Part shown: one piece after another, positions 44,313-50,582 of the stretch
Position numbering within the stretch: the first letter of the stretch is position 1
Layout of the letters: the number at the start of each line of letters is the position of its first letter
Source: SIG603 sp964369225
GTDB taxonomy: Bacteria > Bacillota > Clostridia > Oscillospirales > Acutalibacteraceae
DNA length: 64,000 nucleotides
Reading direction: 5' to 3'
Assembly (NCBI GenBank): GCA_964369225.1
Contig: CAYJER010000008.1
Location: 1 to 64,000 of the forward strand
Notes under the pieces: generated by a model
Databases searched by the model: none
Seen by the model: the letters and a program-made list of their open reading frames with translations, nothing else
What the model was told of the DNA's origin: nothing
Made by a program: the position numbers and the translations under genes

Positions 44313-44773
44313 TTATTTTCACTCTCCATATTAAGTAAAAACTCTTTCATTGTTAGCCCACCTGCATAGCCAACTAGCTTTCCAGATGCGCCTATAACTC
44401 TGTGACAAGGCACAATAACAGTTATTGGATTTTTATTATTAGCCATACCAATAGCACGGCTTGCCTTTGGGTTTCCTACAGCTATTGCTATATCCTTATA
44501 ACTTCTTGTCTCTCCATAAGGAATACACATAAGTGCAGACCAAACTTTATTTTGAAATTCCGTACCAATTAATTTATATGGAACATCAAACTTCTTTCTT
44601 TTTCCGTCAAAATATTCTAATAGTTCTTCATAAGCCTTGTCAGTAAGCTGTGTTTTCACACCAAAATCAGTTACATTTTCAACATGTAACTTCTTAAAAT
44701 ATGTAATGTAATCATTTTCATATTTCATTATAAAGTAACCCATTTTAGTTTCATATATTGCAAAATCTTTCAT
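44309..44773 (-). CDS. ogt: Methylated-DNA--protein-cysteine methyltransferase
   Basis: About 154 residues. Suicidal O6-alkylguanine repair: the acceptor cysteine is in ITVIVPCHRVIGASGKLVGYAGG. The DNA-binding helix part reads VGNPKASRAIGMANNKNP. ATG 44773 follows the third copy of the ddl-type leader element with six bases between, again without a normal ribosome site. The reading frame stays open through the element to an upstream TTG (44803), so an N-terminal extension cannot be excluded. First gene of a three-gene coupled unit. Confidence 0.93.
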   Translation of the reverse strand: MKDFAIYETKMGYFIMKYENDYITYFKKLHVENVTDFGVKTQLTDKAYEELLEYFDGKRKKFDVPYKLIGTEFQNKVWSALMCIPYGETRSYKDIAIAVGNPKASRAIGMANNKNPITVIVPCHRVIGASGKLVGYAGGLTMKEFLLNMESENK

Positions 44774-44779
44774 AATTAT

Positions 44780-44848
44780 GACCATGTCATTTTTGCCGCA
44801 CAAACAACGGTAAAAACTTAGGGTTTATTCCCCGTGACTGTCCTTTCT
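44780..44848 (-). ncRNA. Leader element, copy C (upstream of ogt)
   Basis: Same ~70-nt element as at 42866-43028: AGGACAGTCACGGGG, hairpin, CCGTTGTTTGTGCGG, CAAAAATGACATGGTC, ending six bases before the ogt ATG. Differences from copy A lie mostly in loops. No good promoter was found directly upstream. Confidence 0.6.
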
Positions 44849-44947
44849 CTTTTGTTTTTCAAACTTTCACCTTTTCTATAAATAAAATGCAGATAAACCA
44901 CTAACTATAACAGGAGGTGTTGCATTAACGGGATTTTCGTTATTTCG

Positions 44948-44971
44948 GTTGAGTCAAGACTCAACCCTACA
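44948..44971. repeat. Decayed palindrome-family fragment
   Basis: GGTTGAGTC (44948-44956) and GACTCAACC (44959-44967), then CTACA. The end CCCTACA matches the family; the left TGTAGGG end is lost. Confidence 0.5.
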
Positions 44972-44992
44972 AATAAATTGTTCAAATTCACT

Positions 44993-45451
44993 TTACTTTT
45001 CAACTTGTAATTTCTTAAGTAATGCAGTTACGCCCTCTACCACATCATTATAAGTATCATCAAAATTACCTGTATACCATGGGTCGGCTATGTCACCAGG
45101 AGTCACCGAAAAATCTAATAGACGATAAACCTTATTTTTTGTGTCTTCACCAATAATATATTTTAGATTGCGAATGTTATAACTATCCATGCAAATTAAG
45201 TAATCGTAATAGTTATAGTCTGCCTTTGTGACTTGCCTTGCTTTGCGTGGAGAAAACGCTATATTTTCTTTTTGCAATTTTGCCTTTGTGCCACGGTGCG
45301 TGTCACTTCCAATTTCCTCACGGCTTGTTCCAGCAGAGGCAATTTCAAACTTATTTGCTAGATTTGCACTTGATACTAAATGTTTCATAACAAATTCTGC
45401 CATAGTGCTACGGCAAATATTGCCATGGCATATCATTAAGATTTTTATCAT
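44993..45451 (-). CDS. Low-molecular-weight protein-tyrosine phosphatase
   Basis: 152 residues. The phosphate loop C-x5-R is MICHGNICRSTMAEF right at the N-terminus (Cys about 8), and the general-acid DPWYTGNFDDTY lies at about 117-128. Full family length. Could act on a bacterial tyrosine kinase; none is seen in this window. Good ribosome site (AGGAG) before ATG; monocistronic as far as visible. Confidence 0.92.
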   Translation of the reverse strand: MIKILMICHGNICRSTMAEFVMKHLVSSANLANKFEIASAGTSREEIGSDTHRGTKAKLQKENIAFSPRKARQVTKADYNYYDYLICMDSYNIRNLKYIIGEDTKNKVYRLLDFSVTPGDIADPWYTGNFDDTYNDVVEGVTALLKKLQVEK

Positions 45452-45615
45452 AAATACTCCTAATCTAGTTTTATATTAATCAATAACGTTCTTGTAAATA
45501 ATCCTGTCAATTTATAGTATCATATATTCACTGTTTTGTCAAAACATACAAATTTGTTTTAAACCAAAAATACTAAAAAGCATTATTTTTTAAGAAATAT
45601 CTTTTTCAATAAACT

Positions 45616-45642
45616 AAGGGATAGCTTTTTACGCTATCCCTT
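45616..45642 (-). terminator. Terminator-like hairpin, upstream duplicate
   Basis: AAGGGATAGC (45616-45625) with GCTATCCCTT (45633-45642). It and about 25 bp to its left are nearly identical to 46031-46079. Between the two lie ~400 bp containing a palindrome-family copy. Confidence 0.6.
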
Positions 45643-45793
45643 CAGACTATAGAAAAACCTAAATATTAAAAAACTGTTTCGTCCAAATTCACAAACTTAA
45701 ATGATGAAATGTAATGGCTACCCTTATACTTGGAAACTTAGTGAAAAGTTAATTTGAAAATCTTGTATGGATAAAGATAAAGTCGTTAAACTA

Positions 45794-46001
45794 TTGTAGG
45801 GGAGGGTCTCCGTGCAGACGTGTTGATTAGCAAATTTAGCCATGTAGGGGCGGATATTATCCGCCTAAAAATTTGGTGATTTTGCCTAAGTTTCATAGGC
45901 GGATAATATCCGCCCCTACATGGCTTTGTGAAATTTAACGAATTAAATTTTAACTAAAAAACGTAATCAACACGTCTGGTCTCCGTGCCCTCCCCTACAA
46001 T
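45794..46001. repeat. Nested palindrome family, most complete copy (8)
   Basis: A ~208-bp element. Left outer arm TTGTAGGGGAGGG...AGACGTGTTGATTA (45794-45829). Inner arms 45842-45865 and 45898-45921 carry GGGCGGATATTATCCGCC. The right outer arm TAATCAACACGTCT...CCCTCCCCTACAA (45964-46001) mirrors the left except for a ~9-bp core (GTCTCCGTG) that keeps the same orientation in both arms. Confidence 0.9.
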
Positions 46002-46052
46002 CAAAATCATTATTTGTGTAATATTTTTTAAGAAATACCTTTTTAATAAACT

Positions 46053-46079
46053 AAGGGATAGCTTTTTACGCTATCCCTT
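46053..46079 (-). terminator. Terminator-like hairpin behind the ABC remnant
   Basis: AAGGGATAGC (46053-46062) with GCTATCCCTT (46070-46079); the minus strand continues AGTTTATTAAAAA. Duplicate of 45616-45642. Confidence 0.65.
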
Positions 46080-46104
46080 TACGCTACCCCTTAACTTTAT
46101 TTTA

Positions 46105-47274
46105 CTATAGAACCCACTTCATGCTCTCGTTTTGAAGTCTTATCATATTTTCATAATCGGCAGATTTTTTTATGAGTTCACTGTGTGTTCCCTGTGCCGA
46201 AACTTTGCCTTCTTTTAACAGAACAATCTTGTTCGCACCAGCTATAGTCCTCATTCTATGGGCTATTACAATAACTGTTTTATCTTTTGTAAGTTTAGAG
46301 ATCGCCTTTTGCACGGCACTTTCATTTTGAATGTCAAGCGACGAGTGTTGCATTACCCACATAATTTTCATTAGCATAAGTGACGCAACAGGTGTAAAAA
46401 TTAAGTAAAAGAAAAAGCTTAGGAAAAAGTCTTGCATATTGCTTTCACCGTTTATCATAAAGATTGATGACAACACCAAAAATACCGGTGTGCTTGCAAG
46501 AAATACTTGAAACATTGTCATAGGCATTCTCATTCGGTACGCATATGAAGACACATATTTTTTGTATGAATTTATCACACCATGAAAACGCTCAAAAGAA
46601 AATACAGATTGATTAAAAGTCTTTACAACAGGCACGCCACGAACATATTCAGTAGCCTCGTTGTTCATATTTTCTAGTGCTGTTTGGTATTTTTTTATTC
46701 TTTCTGGCTGGTCTTTTCCCATGCCAGACATCATTGAAATTGCCGCAAAAACAAGAGGTGCAAGGCTTATTAACCCAAGTCTCCAATCGAACACAAACAA
46801 CACAATAAGTACCGCAATTGGAGTTGTGTATGCGCCTACTAAATCGGGTAGTTGATGTGCAAGGAACGTCTCGGTAGCTCCGGCGCTGTCGTTTATAATT
46901 CTGCGAAGTTTACCACTTCCCATATTAGAAAAAAATCCGAGTGGAAGAGTCATTATGTGTTTAAGTGCTGTTTTTCGCATGTTTTTTGCAATTCTATAAG
47001 CTGCAATATGTGTACACATAAGCGCTATTAAGTACACAATCATAGCCCCAATTGCAGAAGCGACCGCAAGCCACGCATTTGTAATAATGCTGTCTGTGAG
47101 AGTGATATTAGGATAAACCTGAATTATTTCACTTACACCTAGATAAATAAAAATTATTGGGAGAAGTGTCATAATTGCACTAACACCTGATAAAATCATG
47201 CCCAAATTTGTTAGATGTTTGTGACTTCCCGCAAAGCTATACAGCCTTTTTAATAGTGATTTTTGCTTTTTCAT
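46105..47274 (-). pseudogene. ABC exporter half-transporter with most of its nucleotide-binding domain deleted
   Basis: 389 residues in one open frame. Residues 1 to about 310 are a complete type of six-helix exporter domain (SGKLRRIINDSAGATETFLAHQLPD and similar). At IMWVMQH the frame jumps to SSLDIQNESAVQKAI, the D-loop end of an ATP-binding domain. It then ends with the switch histidine VIVIAHRMRTIAGANK. Walker A, Q-loop, ABC signature and Walker B, some 170 residues (~500 bp) of a normal ~570-residue protein, are missing. The protein cannot hydrolyse ATP. No second half-transporter lies beside it. The in-frame junction suggests a simple deletion or an assembly collapse. Confidence 0.8.
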
Positions 47275-47295
47275 AAATATCTCCTTTATATCTTT

Positions 47296-47319
47296 TTTAG
47301 TTAGTTTTAGCTAACTAAA
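47296..47319. promoter_or_regulatory. 24-bp palindromic operator upstream of the ABC gene
   Basis: TTTAGTTAG, 6-bp centre, CTAACTAAA: a perfect dyad with core AGTTA-N8-TAACT, 22 bp before the ABC start. The same core recurs at 48165-48182. Confidence 0.7.
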
Positions 47320-47368
47320 TCTTAAAAAAATATCGGAACGTATGCCCCAATATTTTAAAAAACCTAAA

Positions 47369-47980
47369 TCAAAATCCAAGTATTTCTTTTGTTCCAGCGT
47401 AATAAAATTTTTGAATTTTGCCTATATACTCAAAGGCTTCCTCACGGCTCAAATCATGGTGAACGGCTTCAAGCATATTATTAATTCCAGAAGTTGCAAT
47501 TACATGAACAAAAAACTTGTTTATCTCAGTTGCTTTGAAATTATCGTTCTCCATAAATTCAAGCGAGGATTTTTCTTCTACTTCTATAAGTTTATCTACA
47601 AATTTTTCATATTTTGTTCCCACTGAACAACAAAACAGCAGTTTTGACAGCTCAAAATCAGAATACAGATACTCTAAAATTATTTTTGTGCCTTTACCCA
47701 TGTTTTCTGTAATGTCCGCACTTTCAAAATCATATTGCTCTTCTACTTCTTCGTGCGCCCTTTTATATAACTCTAGTAGATTTTCGGCAAATTCCCCTAC
47801 AAGTGCATCAAATAAGCCATCTTTACCCTTAAAGTGGTTGTAGACAGCGCCTGTTGTAGCTTTTGCGTTTGTAGAAATTTCTCGTAAATTGGCGTTTATA
47901 AAACCTTTTTTCAGAAATTCCTCTTTAGCACATACAATAATTCGCTCTTTTGTAAGCTCTGACGAGTAGCTCAATTTCAT
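47369..47980 (-). CDS. TetR/AcrR-family transcriptional regulator
   Basis: About 203 residues. N-terminal TetR HTH: ERIIVCAKEEFLKKGFINA, then LREISTNAKATTGAVYNHF, the recognition helix. The C-terminal ligand and dimer domain is divergent. I start at ATG 47980 (MKLSYSSELTKE), since the 14-residue extension to 48022 is hydrophobic and runs across the promoter. It lies between the ABC remnant (same strand) and a divergent flavodoxin. It probably controls one or both. Confidence 0.85.
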   Translation of the reverse strand: MKLSYSSELTKERIIVCAKEEFLKKGFINANLREISTNAKATTGAVYNHFKGKDGLFDALVGEFAENLLELYKRAHEEVEEQYDFESADITENMGKGTKIILEYLYSDFELSKLLFCCSVGTKYEKFVDKLIEVEEKSSLEFMENDNFKATEINKFFVHVIATSGINNMLEAVHHDLSREEAFEYIGKIQKFYYAGTKEILGF

Positions 47981-48007
47981 CACATCCAATAACAGATATA
48001 TCTTTAA

Positions 48008-48041
48008 TAACAATGTTATCACAATTGTTTAAATTTGTCAA
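48008..48041 (-). promoter_or_regulatory. tetR promoter with overlapping dyad
   Basis: Minus-strand TTGACA (48036-48041), 17-bp spacer, TAACAT (48013-48018). AACAAT-N9-ATTGTT overlaps the -10 region and could be the autoregulatory TetR site. Confidence 0.6.
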
Positions 48042-48127
48042 GAACAAATATTTGAACAAAAGATTATTGACTACTCACTTATAATTGATGCTTCAAAAAT
48101 TAATTTTACAGTTATCTATAAATCTTC

Positions 48128-48182
48128 TTGACATTATGTGAATTTTGATGTATATTAAAAATAAAGTTAACATAAACTAACT
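48128..48182 (+). promoter_or_regulatory. Flavodoxin promoter with downstream operator
   Basis: TTGACA (48128-48133), 17-bp spacer, TATATT (48151-48156). Immediately after the start point lies AGTTA-N8-TAACT (48165-48182) within a 24-bp dyad TAAAGTTA...TAACTTTA, a position suited to repression. Confidence 0.7.
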
Positions 48183-48204
48183 TTATATAAGAAAGTGAGG
48201 TATT

Positions 48205-48627
48205 ATGATGAACAAAGTGGCAGTAATATATTGGAGTTCCACAGGAAACACCGAAATTATGGCGAAAAAAATATTTGACGGTGTAAAAGAAGCAGGTAAT
48301 GACGCCGATATTTTCTCTTGTGGTGAATTTGATGTTTCAACAGTAAAAAATTATGATGTAGTAGTTTTGGGTTGCCCCGCATGTGGCAGCGAAGAACTTG
48401 ACGAAAGTGAATTTATGCCTATGTTTGAAACCATAAAAGAAGATTTAAAGGGCAAAAAAATTGCTTTATTCGGCTCTTACGGTTGGGGTGGCGGAGAATA
48501 CATGAACACCTTTAAGGGAGAGTGTGAAAATATCGGCTTAACAGTTATAGCAGAACCAATACTTGCAGAAAACACACCTGATAGCGACGCCGAAGAGCTA
48601 TGCAAAAATTTTGGTAAAACCTTATAA
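48205..48627 (+). CDS. Flavodoxin
   Basis: 140 residues. The FMN phosphate loop is WSSTGNTEIMAKK (about 9-21), followed by VVLGCPACGSEELDESEF and LFGSYGWGGGEYMN, the two FMN-contacting loops of short-chain Clostridia flavodoxins. Low-potential electron carrier in the cytosol. Divergent from tetR; possible operator at its start site. Followed by a terminator. Confidence 0.93.
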   Translation: MMNKVAVIYWSSTGNTEIMAKKIFDGVKEAGNDADIFSCGEFDVSTVKNYDVVVLGCPACGSEELDESEFMPMFETIKEDLKGKKIALFGSYGWGGGEYMNTFKGECENIGLTVIAEPILAENTPDSDAEELCKNFGKTL

Positions 48628-48644
48628 ATTTAAGAAAATAGAAC

Positions 48645-48678
48645 GACATAAGAAGGCGGCTAGTATGTCGCCTTTTTG
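48645..48678 (+). terminator. Terminator of the flavodoxin gene
   Basis: AAGGCG (48653-48658) with CGCCTT (48669-48674), then TTTTG; an alternative stem GACATA/TATGTC surrounds it. Confidence 0.65.
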
Positions 48679-48716
48679 TTTTAATATTATTAAGATTGGA
48701 GACTAGACAGTAGAAC

Positions 48717-49517
48717 ATGGATATTTTATTTGCATTTGGACTAACACTTTTCGCAGGCTTATCAACAGGAATCGGCAGTGCTATGGCACTACTGACAAAA
48801 CAAACTAATAAAAAATTCTTATCCTTTTCTTTGGGGCTTTCCGCTGGTGTAATGCTATATGTTTCGTTTGTAGAAATTCTTCCAAAAGGAATAGAGTCAC
48901 TCGTTCCAACTTACGGAGAACGAACAGGCAATTTACTAGCAATTATAAGCTTTTTTGGTGGAATTTTACTTATTGCCCTAATAGATAAACTTATACCTAC
49001 CATGGGCAACCCTCACGAGGTACACATAGTAGAAGAAATGGACGGCGAAAGCAAGGAACACAAAACAAATTTAATGAGAATGGGCTTATTTACGGCATTA
49101 GCAATAGCAATTCATAATTTCCCAGAGGGTCTTGCGACATTTATTTCTGCTATTGACTCCCCCGAAACAGGGGTAGCAATTGCCTTTGCTATAGCTATTC
49201 ACAACATACCAGAGGGCATAGCCGTTGCAGTGCCTGTTTTTTACGCAACAGGAAGCAGAAAAAAAGCCTTTAGATTTTCCTTTTTGTCTGGCTTATCCGA
49301 GCCAATAGGTGCAATCGTAGGCTATTTTCTGTTAATTCAGTTTATAGGAGATGTGCTTTTTGGTGTAGTTTTCTCTGCTGTTGCAGGAATAATGGTTTAT
49401 ATTTGTCTGGATGAATTGTTACCTTCTGCAAGAGAATACGGAGAACATCATATATCAATTTACGGTCTCATAGTCGGAATGTTTATTATGGCTATCAGTC
49501 TGTTACTATTTATGTAA
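48717..49517 (+). CDS. zupT: ZIP-family zinc transporter (ZupT-like)
   Basis: 266 residues, about eight membrane segments, outside N-terminus expected. The metal-binding helices carry HNFPEGLATF (about 133) and HNIPEGIAVAV (about 163), the ZupT signature. The cytoplasmic loop (about 95-120) has few histidines. Imports Zn2+ and possibly other divalent metals. The start has only a weak GGAG 15 bases upstream. No Zur box recognised. Confidence 0.9.
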   Translation: MDILFAFGLTLFAGLSTGIGSAMALLTKQTNKKFLSFSLGLSAGVMLYVSFVEILPKGIESLVPTYGERTGNLLAIISFFGGILLIALIDKLIPTMGNPHEVHIVEEMDGESKEHKTNLMRMGLFTALAIAIHNFPEGLATFISAIDSPETGVAIAFAIAIHNIPEGIAVAVPVFYATGSRKKAFRFSFLSGLSEPIGAIVGYFLLIQFIGDVLFGVVFSAVAGIMVYICLDELLPSAREYGEHHISIYGLIVGMFIMAISLLLFM

Positions 49518-49574
49518 AACAAAAATGGTAAATGTTTTAAAGATTGAACTTGAGTTTTAAGGTAAAAATTTCTC

Positions 49575-50582
49575 TTAAAATGATAAATTTTCAAGTATTC
49601 TTTTCACTGTTAGCATGTTTTCATCTGGTGTTAATTTAGGGATTTCACATCCACCTGCAACTATGTTTGTTTTTGAGTTTTGAGCCAGACAATATTTCAC
49701 TGCGTTTTCCACAGTTTGAGTTGAGCCTTGGAGCATCACACTTACAGGGTCGTAATTTCCGCTTACAGATGATATTCCATCTAAAGCTTCAATTGCCTTT
49801 TCAAGGTTCACCATATGGTCACAGTCAAAAATATCAGCCTTTACCTGTGCTATATAAGGCAGCATAGGCTCTGTATTTCCGCAGATGTGAAGTTTGACTT
49901 TTGCACCTGCATTATGTATATCTTCTGTCAATTTCTTTTGGTAAGGAAGTGCAAATTCTTCATAAAATGCTGGTGATAAAAGGGATGTCGCTGCATCTCC
50001 AATTCCAATTATATCTGCACCAGCCTTAATTTGCTCAAGTGCGAACAATTTTGCTTGATTATAGCAAGTGTTCAACATTTCGTGCATTTCCTCTTCATAG
50101 TCATACAGGTTACACATAAATTCGCTCATATCCATTATGTCACAGCTCATGGCTACAGCACCCTCTACCCAACCAATAACGGGAACTTCACCCATTGATT
50201 TTTCTTTAAATAGCCTTATAGCCTCCAGTCTATCGTTCATTCTTCTACCCTTTGATGGGTCAATTATCTTAAGTTTTTTTATGTCTCCTACAGTTTCAAT
50301 AAGATGTTTTTTAGCATAAGGTACATTGTCCTCTGGCATTTCCACTTCGCAGCCTAAACCCTCTGCCTCTCTCATCGGGTCCGAAATTGCACAAAAACAG
50401 TCAATTCCAAATTTTTCATGGCAGACCATATTTCCCTCTACAAGTTTCTTATAGTCGCTGACGTATTCACGGTAGGAAACACCAATTTGTTTTGCCGCAA
50501 GAAACATGACAATGTTAAGGTTTGGAACTCTATCCACGGGTTTTCCTGCCATTCTGTTATATAATCTTTCGTATGAATTCAT
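49575..50582 (-). CDS. Uroporphyrinogen-decarboxylase-fold protein of the MtaA/CmuA corrinoid methyltransferase type
   Basis: About 335 residues. The UroD barrel carries the zinc motif of methylcobamide methyltransferases: HxC in KLHICGNTEPML (about 231) and a third ligand Cys in GGCEIPKLTP (about 312). True HemE lacks this and no heme gene is near. ATG 50582 has AAGGAG 8 bases before it and overlaps the preceding hydrolase stop as ATGA, so the two are translationally coupled. No corrinoid protein or activating partner is visible. Methyl transfer from a sugar-linked methyl group is a guess based on the neighbour. Confidence 0.75.
   Translation of the reverse strand: MNSYERLYNRMAGKPVDRVPNLNIVMFLAAKQIGVSYREYVSDYKKLVEGNMVCHEKFGIDCFCAISDPMREAEGLGCEVEMPEDNVPYAKKHLIETVGDIKKLKIIDPSKGRRMNDRLEAIRLFKEKSMGEVPVIGWVEGAVAMSCDIMDMSEFMCNLYDYEEEMHEMLNTCYNQAKLFALEQIKAGADIIGIGDAATSLLSPAFYEEFALPYQKKLTEDIHNAGAKVKLHICGNTEPMLPYIAQVKADIFDCDHMVNLEKAIEALDGISSVSGNYDPVSVMLQGSTQTVENAVKYCLAQNSKTNIVAGGCEIPKLTPDENMLTVKRILENLSF

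Noticed and set aside
47296..47319. Terminator of tetR
   Set aside because: The dyad core and its spacing recur at the flavodoxin start point, and the position just before the ABC start fits an operator better.
49575..50582. HemE, uroporphyrinogen decarboxylase of heme synthesis
   Set aside because: It has the zinc H-x-C...C motif of corrinoid methyltransferases and no heme genes beside it.
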